Source: Thiodiazotropha sp037382205 (GTDB taxonomy: Bacteria > Pseudomonadota > Gammaproteobacteria > Chromatiales > Chromatiaceae). From it: 8,392 nucleotides of DNA. Positions 1-6,928 of this stretch are shown here, piece by piece. The DNA lies in assembly GCA_037382205.1 (NCBI GenBank), contig JARRQD010000223.1, forward strand, positions 1-8,392. Reading direction: 5' to 3'. The translations under genes were made by a program, and so were the position numbers. Below the pieces are notes generated by a model, which saw only the letters and a program-made list of their open reading frames with translations, made no database searches and was not told where the DNA came from. Position 1 is the first letter of the stretch. Each line of letters opens with the position of its first letter.

Positions 1-994
1 CCTGCACCATTTCAAAGATATTATTTTTAATTGGCCCCATCGACCGCCAGGTCAGGGTAAACACTCCTTCATCCGGTTCCAGAACCAGAGTGTCAATGAC
101 CGCTTTTTTTCGGAGCTGTTCGCCATTTTTATAGAAAAACACCACTGGCATTTCGATTTGTGGCAGATCAAATGAGGTTTGGCCTTCTGGAGTCAGGTTT
201 TCAAGAAACACCCGTTCACCACCCTGAAGATAAGGGATCTGCTGATCTGCCGGAGCCGCTTGATAGTAGGCCTCTTTAAAGTCCGGCGGCGGGAAGGGAA
301 AGGTGTTGTCGATCCACGCTTGGTCGTAAGTACCGGCAAGCTGCCGACGTGGATCCCAGCCCCGCCCTAAGGGACCAAATGCCATTGGCGCATAGTTACC
401 ATTTGGCATGCTAATGGGACGCTTCAACTCTTCCGTATTGGGCATCGGTGAGCCATCCACCAGCTCCTGCGCCAGCTGCTTGTGGTATCCACGCCCTACC
501 GGGTTTGCCATCCAGGCTGAGTGTTTCTGTTCATTCTCGTGAAAGTTATCCACACCACCAAAGGCACAATCATAACTAATCGGCATACGATCAAATAGAC
601 CAGGATAGCCCGGGCTGATGGCCAGCTTTCCAGCCTCCCAGGTGCGGTTACCTGTCACTGCAAAGGACTTGAACATCGAACCAATTCGCAGGGTCACCTC
701 AACCCGTGAAACCGGCTTGCCACCCGGGGCATAGGCACTGCCATTGAGCAGCACATCACACATGGGTTTCAGCGGCGCATAATCAACCTCATAGAATGGC
801 GCGGAAAAACCAGGCTCACCGGTGAAGCTATCCGCTTCAATCAGGGGTTTCTGCTGGTCAGCCAAGCTCACCTGTTGGCGGACAGGCGGGATCTTAAAGG
901 TCCCTTTTACCGCCACCACAAGCAGCTCTCGCCCATCCGGACGCATCCCCATGGTATAGCCAGCTTGCATGCCGGTGGCATTGAGCAATTCCAT
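1..994 (-). CDS. DUF2169 domain-containing protein (type VI secretion-associated family), 3' end outside window
   Basis: An uninterrupted minus-strand frame of 331 codons runs from an ATG at 994 off the left edge with no stop, so the C-terminus is missing. The N-terminus (MELLNATGMQAGYTMGM, then RPDGRELLVVAVKGTF) is typical of DUF2169. Other family-like stretches are FSAPFYEVDYAPLKPMCDVL (about residues 64-83), AFGGVD (about 142-147), a Pro/Gly-rich MPNGNYAPMAFGPLGRGWDP segment and TLTWRS near the edge. Almost the whole domain is therefore visible. Family members are mostly encoded in type VI secretion loci and are often fused to further modules such as pentapeptide repeats, so the protein may continue well past the edge. 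Its biochemical role is not established. No signal peptide or membrane segment is visible. The start is chosen by family alignment; the SD is weak (AAGAG, 11 nt upstream). The next upstream gene is the same-strand DUF1835 gene, 115 bp away, and no T6SS core gene is visible here. Confidence 0.85.
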   Translation of the reverse strand, partial: MELLNATGMQAGYTMGMRPDGRELLVVAVKGTFKIPPVRQQVSLADQQKPLIEADSFTGEPGFSAPFYEVDYAPLKPMCDVLLNGSAYAPGGKPVSRVEVTLRIGSMFKSFAVTGNRTWEAGKLAISPGYPGLFDRMPISYDCAFGGVDNFHENEQKHSAWMANPVGRGYHKQLAQELVDGSPMPNTEELKRPISMPNGNYAPMAFGPLGRGWDPRRQLAGTYDQAWIDNTFPFPPPDFKEAYYQAAPADQQIPYLQGGERVFLENLTPEGQTSFDLPQIEMPVVFFYKNGEQLRKKAVIDTLVLEPDEGVFTLTWRSMGPIKNNIFEMVQ

Positions 995-1037
995 CGATCG
1001 TTATACTCTTGTTTGTGAGCCTTCCATCCTGGAGCTG

Positions 1038-1071
1038 CTGATTATTATTCCTTCCACAGAAGCATAATCAG
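1038..1071. repeat. 8-bp inverted repeat upstream of the DUF2169 gene
   Basis: CTGATTAT at 1038-1045 is exactly complementary to ATAATCAG at 1064-1071, with an 18-nt spacer. It lies 44 bp upstream of the DUF2169 start and 38 bp downstream of the DUF1835 stop. No T-run follows it on the minus strand, so it does not look like an intrinsic terminator. It could be an operator or a chance AT-rich palindrome. Confidence 0.3.
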
Positions 1072-1109
1072 TTTTCAGCCAGTTTCCAGAGTAATATTAC
1101 CACCTGACT

Positions 1110-2383
1110 CTACTCCAGTATGACCTTACCGATTTCGTCATCCCAATACCAGAGTGGGCCAGGGGTACAATTGTGCACCCCGCCGAACCAGACATCATAC
1201 TCATTGTGGGATAGCCAGTGACCCTCTCCAGCCAGCAATTTTCGACCAAAATCGGTCAGTGAGACCTGCCAATCAACCGGTTTGGAAGACCCCTTCAGTA
1301 GTTCGATAGCCGGGTGCCTGGCCTCAGTCAGTTGAGACAATACCTTCCAATAACTGCTATCCCCCATGAATGCCAGGGGTTCATAGATGGAGGTGTACCA
1401 ATGATAGAAGAGCTTTGCTCCATCCTGGGGACCCTGCTCGTGGAGTATCTGCAGCGTCAGCCGTTCCGAGAGCGACAGGCCGTCGGTACGCCAGGGCAGC
1501 TCCTTGATGTGCCGTTTCAGGGCGGGCAGGATCTGCGGAAAGGCCGGGGAGTGCAGATTGATGATCTGGCTCAGAGCCTCTGGGGTTGCCGCGGTATAGG
1601 CCTCCCAGCATTGGCCGCCGAACTCAATATGATGCTCCTCTAGGGGGGTAAACTGCTGCCACAGCAGAGGCATGGTTTCGACCGGCAGCTGCCCGATACT
1701 ATTGAACCGTGCCACACCGGGATAGTGATCCACACAAATAAACGCCATCTGCTCTGGTCGCTTGGATCTATCCCGCAAAAAATGCAGGAGCTTAATAAAC
1801 ACCAAGACATCGTAGGCATCATGCTCGAACCAAAAACAGACCCGCTGGTAATCCCTGATCCGTTCCAGGGCGTCATAATCTGAGGTCAAATCCTTGACCG
1901 CCTGCGACTTCAAGCGCCACTGGTTGTTTGCAATGAAGCTACTTCGAACATCGATGAACCTTTTCAAGTTTGTTTCAGCCGGCACTGGCCCCTGGATATA
2001 GGGATCGGCGAAGCAGAGAAAGTCACCGCTGAAGCCGGCCACCGCCAGCTTGTACATCACATCGTTACCGCAGCGGATATGCAGTGTCCGCAGTTGATCG
2101 TCCAAGGGGTCCGGCCTGCCGTTGCTGATCGCCTGGGCGGCCATCTCACTCGCTTCCACATGGTGTTTGAGTTTGGGCCAGGAGGGAAAGCCCTGCTCAC
2201 GGGCAATGATCCAAGCGACCAGAGCAGATGGCGTTGAAGGGCTTTTAAAAGTTGTTTGGCCTGCTTCTTAAACTGCTCCAGTGAAAGTGATTGCGGAGTG
2301 CGGGGATCATTGGCAGGCAACGGGTGAAATTGCTTCTGTTCAGCATGGAACTGGCGACGCAGCGCCGGGAGTGACTGGATCAT
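1110..2383 (-). CDS. DUF1835/DUF3658 domain-containing protein, interrupted by an apparent -1 frameshift
   Basis: The start is ATG 2383, preceded by a strong SD (AAGGAG, 6 nt away). The first frame gives a Lys/Gln-rich helix containing SLEQFKKQAKQLLKAL (residues 34-49), then drifts into nonsense before a stop near 2057. The conserved body is in the -1 frame and ends at TAG 1110. That frame opens after a TAA near 2267 and reads ALVAWIIAREQGFPSWPKLK, then HHVEA. This AREQGFPSWPKLK stretch is a familiar N-terminal motif of the family and lies upstream of the first GTG (2159) of that frame, so a gene starting at 2159 would lose it. Counting from that GTG, DUF1835 begins at about residue 26 (LHIRCGND, then ADPYIQGPVP at 51-60, FWFEHDAYD at 109-117). 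The C-terminal DUF3658-like part ends with VSLTDFGRKLLAGE and WFGGVHNCTPGPLWYWD. Function is unknown and no catalytic site can be assigned. rmuC lies 247 bp upstream on the same strand. Decay, sequencing error and programmed frameshifting all remain possible. Confidence 0.75.
2243..2249 (-). other. In-register slippery heptamer T TTA AAA at the frame junction
   Basis: In the zero frame started at 2383, codons 45-47 are CTT TTA AAA, so the heptamer T TTA AAA has the X XXY YYZ register of -1 slippery sites. A -1 slip would read TTT AAA AGC and enter the frame that encodes the DUF1835 body. Downstream in the mRNA, CTGCTC (2227-2222) can pair with GAGCAG (2198-2193), extended across a 2-nt bulge by GCC/GGC. 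This places a possible stem 10-15 nt after the heptamer. No clear SD-like stimulator lies just upstream. The register is seen directly; function is inference. Confidence 0.35.
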
Positions 2384-2389
2384 AACGAA

Positions 2390-2395
2390 CTCCTT
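2390..2395 (-). promoter_or_regulatory. Strong Shine-Dalgarno (AAGGAG) fixing the DUF1835 gene start at 2383
   Basis: On the minus strand AAGGAG is followed by the 6-nt spacer TTCGTT and then ATG. This is near ideal and is the main reason for placing the gene start in the frame that does not encode the conserved body. It argues that the frame break is inside the gene and that GTG 2159 is not a real start. Confidence 0.7.
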
Positions 2396-2593
2396 GTTAA
2401 CTGGCCTGGCTTGCTTGTAGGCACAAGGAAATCGTTCAAATTATCGAGATCGTTTGTTGGGCTCAGCCCTTTCTGCAAGCAGGATGCTGACAAACCAGCA
2501 AAGCGAGTATAAAACAATGCCTGCTATTATTAAAGACCGCAAATAAAGTCAAATGGCTGTTACAAATTGGCGCGATACTGTAAGCACATTTAA

Positions 2594-2618
2594 GCCGTAA
2601 ATGGCCGCCATTTACCGC
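2594..2618 (-). terminator. Hairpin just downstream of rmuC, putative weak terminator
   Basis: GTAAATGG (2597-2604) and CCATTTAC (2608-2615) form a perfect 8-bp stem with a 3-nt loop. Two further pairs follow beyond a C-C mismatch. It begins about 13 nt after the rmuC stop. No proper T-run follows on the minus strand (GGCTTAAATG), so termination may be weak, or the structure may serve as a 3'-end stabiliser. Confidence 0.4.
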
Positions 2619-2630
2619 AAAAATCATAAA

Positions 2631-4202
2631 TCACTCTTCATCAGACGATGGTAGCGAGGCCTTGCGGAACACGGGCAGGTCAGGACTCTTCTCCTCATCC
2701 AGCTCCACCTTTTCGATCTTATCGAAGCGACTGCTGATCTTGCGCGCGGAGATATTCACATCGCTAACATCTTGATGGGCCTGACCGATATGCCGGGCCA
2801 GATTGTCCATACGGGTCTGAAAGCGTCCAAAGTCCTTCGACAGGGCCCGTAGATGCTCCTGGATGATATGCACCTGTTCCCGGGTCGCGGCATCCTTCAT
2901 TACTGCCCTGGCGGTAGTCAATATCGCCATCATGGTGGTGGGTGAGACCAGCCAGACCCGTTTTCGGAAAGCCTCTTCTACCAATTCAGGAAAGCGAGCG
3001 TGGATCTCTGCAAATACCGCTTCGGCTGGGATAAACATCACCGCACCATCAGAGGTCTCTCCGGGGATGATGTAACGGGAGGCGATATCCTGCATATGCT
3101 TGCGGATATCAATTCGAAACTGCCGTTGAGCTTGAGCACGATCCGACTCAGGCAGTTCGTCGTTCAGCATACGTTGATAAGACTCCAGGGGAAACTTCGC
3201 ATCGATCGCCACATGGCCAGTGGGATCAGGTAGAAACAGCACACAGTCGGCCCGCCGGCCATTGCTCAGGGTGTGTTGTAACGCAAAACTGTTTTCCGGC
3301 ATGACATTATGTACCAACGCGCTCAACTGTACCTCACCAAAAGCCCCTCTGGAACGCTTATCCGAAAGCACCTCCTGTAGGGAGACCACATTGGTGGAGA
3401 GCTCGGTGATCTTCTTCTGCGCCTCATCGATACGGGTCAGGTGGGTGAGCACCTGATTGAAGGTCTCAGTGGTCTTCTCAAAACCCTCACTGAGGCGCTT
3501 TTCGACCTGACCGCTGATCTCTTTTAGACGCTGGTCGGTGGCCTCGGTCAGACCCTCGACCCGTCTACCCAGGTTATCGGCATGTTGTGACAAGGCTTCG
3601 GCAACCTGCTTGCGCACCTCTCCCATGCCTGACTGCAGGGTCTCATACTGCTTGTTCATGCTCTGGGCCTGACGTTCGTCGAACGCCTCACGTTGGTGAG
3701 CCAGAGATTGGGTCATCGACTCACGCAGCTCAGCAAGTTTCTCCTGCTGCTGCAGGCGGCCATCCGCCAGATTATCGGTAACAACCTTTTTCAGATTCTC
3801 GAACTGGGCCAGCAAATCGAGACGAAGGCGCCCCGCATCATCCCCAAGATGGGTCTTAATATCGGCAAAGCGTCGGTCGAGCAGCTGACTGAGCTTATCA
3901 GCACGCTCCAGTTGAGTCTGCTGCATACCGTGAATCAGGCGCTGCTGGGCCAACATACCTTTAGCGATCCGCTCCGACAACAGCTCACGCAGTTCACCCT
4001 GCTCCCTGGCGTTACGGCGCTCCATCTTATGCAACTGCTCCTGCAGCTGCTGTTGATGATAAATCCTGACCTGCTGCTCCCGTTGCTGGGTATCGAGTAA
4101 CCTGGCCAGCCAGTAGAGCACCCAGCCGAGCAACATGAGACCTGAAAAGCCAAGAATCAATAGCACCTGCAGTGGCGAAGATATCTGTGTAAACCATTCC
4201 AT
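2631..4202 (-). CDS. rmuC: DNA recombination protein RmuC homologue
   Basis: RmuC family protein of 523 aa (E. coli RmuC is about 475). In E. coli, loss of rmuC raises inverted-repeat-stimulated inversions, and the protein is predicted to have a nuclease fold. The exact reaction is unproven. An N-terminal membrane anchor occupies about residues 11-33 (LQVLLILGFSGLMLLGWVLY and following). A long Gln/Glu/Arg-rich coiled coil spans about 36-275. The conserved core starts around KRSRGAFGEVQL (E290) and contains NGRRADCVLFLP and VAIDAKFP (D334, K336), the presumed PD-(D/E)xK-like centre. It continues through VMFIPAEAVFAEI and VWLVSPTTMMAIL. The tail is acidic. The start at ATG 4202 places the anchor at the N-terminus as in relatives. 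ATG 4259 (+19 aa) and TTG 4277 are in frame, and none has a good SD, so the start is uncertain. It is divergent from mtaB, probably monocistronic, with a hairpin after the stop. Confidence 0.93.
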   Translation of the reverse strand: MEWFTQISSPLQVLLILGFSGLMLLGWVLYWLARLLDTQQREQQVRIYHQQQLQEQLHKMERRNAREQGELRELLSERIAKGMLAQQRLIHGMQQTQLERADKLSQLLDRRFADIKTHLGDDAGRLRLDLLAQFENLKKVVTDNLADGRLQQQEKLAELRESMTQSLAHQREAFDERQAQSMNKQYETLQSGMGEVRKQVAEALSQHADNLGRRVEGLTEATDQRLKEISGQVEKRLSEGFEKTTETFNQVLTHLTRIDEAQKKITELSTNVVSLQEVLSDKRSRGAFGEVQLSALVHNVMPENSFALQHTLSNGRRADCVLFLPDPTGHVAIDAKFPLESYQRMLNDELPESDRAQAQRQFRIDIRKHMQDIASRYIIPGETSDGAVMFIPAEAVFAEIHARFPELVEEAFRKRVWLVSPTTMMAILTTARAVMKDAATREQVHIIQEHLRALSKDFGRFQTRMDNLARHIGQAHQDVSDVNISARKISSRFDKIEKVELDEEKSPDLPVFRKASLPSSDEE

Positions 4203-4271
4203 GATCGAACTATATCGGATACTGAGGCTCAAAACGCGAGTCTCAAGTGAACTTTTCATAACTAATTGGAG

Positions 4272-4300
4272 TTGCAATAGCCCAGCATCCTCATTACCTT
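4272..4300 (+). promoter_or_regulatory. Possible sigma70-type promoter for mtaB
   Basis: TTGCAA (4272-4277) and TACCTT (4295-4300) are 17 nt apart, about 30 bp before the mtaB ATG, in the gap shared with divergent rmuC. The -10 match is poor, so this is a weak prediction from spacing and position. Confidence 0.25.
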
Positions 4301-4330
4301 TGCCCCTTGTTCAAATAATCCAGTCGATCC

Positions 4331-5605
4331 ATGCGCATTCATCTCAAAACACTGGGCTGCCGTCTCAACGAGGCGGAGCTTGAAACCTGGAGCCGGGAGT
4401 TTCAGGCTCAGGGCTTTCAGATCACCCACCAAGCCGAGGAGGCGGATCTCCTGGTCGTGAACACCTGTGCGGTAACCCAGGAAGCGGTGCGCAAATCGAG
4501 GAAGTTGATGAGCCGCAGTGGCCGCTTGAACCCCAATGCACGGCTGGTGGTCAGTGGTTGCTACGCCTCCCTGGAACCGGATCAGGCGAGTAAGATGGAA
4601 GGGGTCGATCTGCTGGTGGAGAATCGGCACAAGGCCAGACTGGTGGAGATTGTCACCGACAAACTCGACCTGAAGCTGATGCCCGAAGCGGCTATGGAGG
4701 CTGAAGCCGGAGGCATTCTGGCACGAGGACGCCAACGCGCCTTCATCAAGGTACAGGACGGCTGTCGCTACCGCTGCAGCTTCTGCGTCGTCACCCTGGC
4801 CAGAGGCGAAGAGCGCAGCCGCTCAATCGACGAGATCATCAATGAGATCAACCACCTGCATCAAGAAGGCATCCAGGAGGTTGTATTGACCGGGGTGCAC
4901 ATCGGCGGATATGGCGCCGACATCGACACAAATCTGGTGGCATTGGTCGAGGCGATACTGGCGAACAGCGAAATACCCCGCCTGCGCATCGGCTCCATCG
5001 AACCCTGGGATCTGCAGCCAGGGTTCTGGGATCTGTTCGACAATCCACGCCTCATGCCCCACCTGCACCTGCCCCTTCAGAGCGGCGCTGACAGTGTCTT
5101 GAGACGCATGGCAAGACGCTGCCGGAGTGACGAATTCCGCCAGCTGGTTGCTCAGGCCAGAGCACATATCAAAGACTTCAATGTCACCACCGACATCATT
5201 GTCGGCTTTCCCGGTGAAAGCGAAGCAGAGTGGCATCAGACCCTCAACTTCGTCGAACAGATTGGCTTTGGTCATCTGCACATCTTTGCCTACTCCCCTC
5301 GCCAGGGGACCAAGGCCGCCAGCCTACCCGATCCAGTCAGCCGTGATATCAAGCGCCAGCGTAGTGAAGCCCTGCATCAGCTTAGTAAAAGGATGACACG
5401 CAAAACCCTGGAGGCACATCTGGGGAAGACCCTGCCAATATTAGTAGAAGGCTCAACAGAAAAGGGCTTTGGTGGTTATACCCCAAACTACCTGCGGGTG
5501 GAAATTACCCCTGAGACAGGCGTAGACCTGATAAACCAAATCGTTGCTGTAAAACTGACCGCCATTGCCGACAAAGGCGATGCCCTGATTGGTTCGGCTG
5601 TCTAA
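4331..5605 (+). CDS. mtaB: tRNA (N6-L-threonylcarbamoyladenosine(37)-C2)-methylthiotransferase MtaB
   Basis: Radical SAM methylthiotransferase of 424 aa, the usual size. It converts t6A37 to ms2t6A37 in tRNAs that read ANN codons, using two 4Fe-4S clusters and S-adenosylmethionine. The N-terminal MTTase domain begins MRIHLKTLGCRLNEAE and supplies C10, C46 (NTCAVT) and C77 (SGCYA) for the auxiliary cluster. The radical SAM CX3CX2C motif is C145, C149, C152 in VQDGCRYRCSFCVV. It is followed by VLTGVHIGGYG, HLPLQSGADSVLRRM and TDIIVGFPGE. The C-terminal 60 or so residues (from about LEAHLGKTLPILVEG) form the TRAM-like RNA-binding domain. TLGCRLNEAE and the GVHIGGYG motif favour MtaB over MiaB (typically TxGCQMN) or RimO. 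The start is fixed by the N-terminal motif; no clear SD precedes it. It is monocistronic, divergent from rmuC, and converges on the lipoprotein gene across a long hairpin. Confidence 0.93.
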   Translation: MRIHLKTLGCRLNEAELETWSREFQAQGFQITHQAEEADLLVVNTCAVTQEAVRKSRKLMSRSGRLNPNARLVVSGCYASLEPDQASKMEGVDLLVENRHKARLVEIVTDKLDLKLMPEAAMEAEAGGILARGRQRAFIKVQDGCRYRCSFCVVTLARGEERSRSIDEIINEINHLHQEGIQEVVLTGVHIGGYGADIDTNLVALVEAILANSEIPRLRIGSIEPWDLQPGFWDLFDNPRLMPHLHLPLQSGADSVLRRMARRCRSDEFRQLVAQARAHIKDFNVTTDIIVGFPGESEAEWHQTLNFVEQIGFGHLHIFAYSPRQGTKAASLPDPVSRDIKRQRSEALHQLSKRMTRKTLEAHLGKTLPILVEGSTEKGFGGYTPNYLRVEITPETGVDLINQIVAVKLTAIADKGDALIGSAV

Positions 5606-5696
5606 GCATAGATCTCAAGCAATTAACGTCACACCGATAAGCAGGCCTGGTTGTTTGAGCGCAGCGAGTTCCAGGCGTGCCGGTTTTTGTGATCAT

Positions 5697-5745
5697 AAAT
5701 GCCCGCGCGTGTTGACCACGGCGTTTAGCCGCAATGCGGGCATTT
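5697..5745. terminator. Long inverted repeat between convergent genes, likely bidirectional terminator
   Basis: AAATGCCCGC (5697-5706) and GCGGGCATTT (5736-5745) are perfect 10-bp complements. The 29-nt interior contains a nested CGGC/GCCG mini-stem with loop GTTTA (5719-5731). On the plus strand the outer stem ends in TTTT. On the minus strand it ends in ATTTAT. The position, between the mtaB stop and the lipoprotein stop, suits termination from both sides. The large interior is unusual for a simple terminator, so a dispersed palindromic element is an alternative. Confidence 0.55.
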
Positions 5746-5765
5746 TCAGAAAATATACCGGACAA

Positions 5766-5781
5766 GGCACCTCCCTGTGCC
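5766..5781 (-). terminator. Small hairpin after the lipoprotein gene
   Basis: GGCAC (5766-5770) pairs with GTGCC (5777-5781) around a 6-nt loop, 11 nt past the lipoprotein stop on the minus strand. It is followed there only by TTG, so alone it is a poor terminator. It may act together with the larger hairpin beyond it. Confidence 0.25.
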
Positions 5782-5791
5782 AAATCACCCC

Positions 5792-6784
5792 CTAAGGCCA
5801 GGTATAGCTCTCAGCCACCCCCTCAAAGGTCACCACATACTGGCTGCAGCTGGTAAATTCAATCAACGCTACCTCGCCATTGGCTCCTTCAATGCGAATA
5901 CGCCCCGCGCTCGGGTGTCCTTGACTGCAATTGAAGGTTACAGGTACTTCTGTGGTTACCGTAACATAGCCATGATCCGGATCGTAGACCCGCACCGAAA
6001 CCTGATAACCTGAGGTTTCACTGCCCGTGACACTGACCTCGGAGACACGATAGGTTCGATTATCGTAACCCTGGTAATCAGCGTAGTAGTCACAACTGAT
6101 ATCCGTTCCATCTTCACTCGATGAGCTACAGGTCATCTGCATATTGAAAGTATCGCTGTAACTGCCACCAGGATGGGAGATGGTAACTGTGAAATTGGTA
6201 TAGCTGAGGGTCAGTTGAAAACCGTTGCCAATCCGAACATAGGTTCCTTCTACAGTACCATTGACCTCTGTCGAGTAGTTGCTGTCGCCAAATTGAGTGG
6301 AAATGTTACAGTTACTGTAGACGATACGCCATTCTCCGGCGAGCCCGTCATCAGGAGAGGTGAAGGTCACAGAACCGGTGGTGCATATCCCATCTGAAAG
6401 ATCTTGGGTTCTTGCTGCCGTCGCCCCTCGCCCAGCAAGTTGCGGAGCCTGACTCAGGGTATCTTTGATCAACCGAGCCAGACCTTCATTGATCTGTTCC
6501 TGAGTAACCGGCGCATCGGGACGCAGCCCAACCATAGGCACATCGCCTGAACTGATGGCTTGCTTGGAACCGGAAGCTGCGGCAGTCGATAGATCATCGA
6601 CGTTTTCTGTGGTTAACGTAGCCTGCTTGGTCTCTCCGCTGTAGTCCAGGGAGTTATTGGTTGAGTCGTCCCCATCGTTATTGGTATCTCTGTTGTCGTC
6701 ATCCCCACCACCACCGCCACCACAGCTCAGCAGAGTAAAAGTCAGTAGAAAAAATGCGATCCATCTCTTGCTAAATAAGATCAT
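5792..6784 (-). CDS. Putative outer-membrane lipoprotein of unknown function
   Basis: A 330-aa protein with a clear type II signal peptide: MILFSKRW, a hydrophobic run, and lipobox TLLSC with the lipidated Cys at residue 21. Gly at +2 rather than Asp suggests Lol-dependent export to the outer membrane. The Cys is followed by six Gly and a very acidic Asp/Asn-rich linker (DDDNRDTNNDGDD), as in many marine gammaproteobacterial lipoproteins. The rest is rich in Ser, Thr, Tyr and Gly with alternating hydrophobic patterns, which suggests beta structure. It contains six further Cys, enough for three disulfides, for example in DGICTTGSVTF, YSNCNIS, MTCSSS and ISCDYY. I recognise no catalytic motif or named domain. 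The start is ATG 6784 because GGGAG lies 8 nt upstream; a TTG at 6799 is in frame but unlikely. The gene appears to have its own promoter and converges on mtaB. Confidence 0.8.
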   Translation of the reverse strand: MILFSKRWIAFFLLTFTLLSCGGGGGGDDDNRDTNNDGDDSTNNSLDYSGETKQATLTTENVDDLSTAAASGSKQAISSGDVPMVGLRPDAPVTQEQINEGLARLIKDTLSQAPQLAGRGATAARTQDLSDGICTTGSVTFTSPDDGLAGEWRIVYSNCNISTQFGDSNYSTEVNGTVEGTYVRIGNGFQLTLSYTNFTVTISHPGGSYSDTFNMQMTCSSSSEDGTDISCDYYADYQGYDNRTYRVSEVSVTGSETSGYQVSVRVYDPDHGYVTVTTEVPVTFNCSQGHPSAGRIRIEGANGEVALIEFTSCSQYVVTFEGVAESYTWP

Positions 6785-6792
6785 GATTGACA

Positions 6793-6797
6793 CTCCC
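6793..6797 (-). promoter_or_regulatory. Shine-Dalgarno GGGAG for the lipoprotein gene
   Basis: On the minus strand GGGAG lies 8 nt before ATG 6784. It selects that ATG over the in-frame TTG at 6799, which would place the SD inside the coding region. Confidence 0.6.
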
Positions 6798-6873
6798 AAT
6801 TTTTACGTCAAAATTGAACATAATAGCTGGAAGTTGTGTGAATGGGCAGAAATCCAGCTTAAGTTAAAGCAAC

Positions 6874-6901
6874 AAAATATGTAAAATTTGATGAAAGTCA
6901 A
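6874..6901 (-). promoter_or_regulatory. Putative sigma70 promoter of the lipoprotein gene
   Basis: On the minus strand TTGACT (6901-6896) and TATTTT (6879-6874) are separated by 16 nt in a markedly AT-rich stretch (6800-6930). A transcript from here would have a leader of roughly 80 nt before ATG 6784. The -35 is close to consensus and the -10 is moderate. Confidence 0.45.
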
Positions 6902-6928
6902 ATAGATAAGAGCCAATTTAAATTAGAT

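Noticed and set aside
1314..1643. 109-codon plus-strand frame inside the DUF1835 gene
   Set aside because: It is opposite the conserved DUF1835/DUF3658 body and shows no family-like sequence.
2459..2470. GGGC/GCCC mini-hairpin upstream of the DUF1835 gene
   Set aside because: It has only 4 bp with a 3-nt loop and no T-run, so it is too small to call a terminator or riboswitch.
4203..4214. TATAGT close upstream of the rmuC ATG, suggesting a leaderless rmuC transcript
   Set aside because: No matching -35 sequence at 16-18 nt was found, and the rmuC start itself is uncertain.
4262..4735. 157-codon minus-strand frame opposite the start of mtaB
   Set aside because: It lies antisense to the conserved MTTase domain, has no recognisable motif or SD, and overlaps the rmuC/mtaB intergenic region. 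It is a shadow of mtaB codon usage.
4823..5281. 152-codon minus-strand frame inside mtaB
   Set aside because: It is antisense to the radical SAM core of a complete, conserved gene, with no independent evidence.
5505..5783. 92-codon minus-strand frame spanning the mtaB 3' end and the hairpin
   Set aside because: It reads through a palindrome and the antisense of mtaB, with low-complexity composition and no SD.
6704..6724. Triplet repeat (polyglycine codons) as a phase-variable microsatellite
   Set aside because: The unit is three bases, so length changes would keep the frame. GGT, GGC and GGG codons are mixed, which argues against slippage-driven switching.
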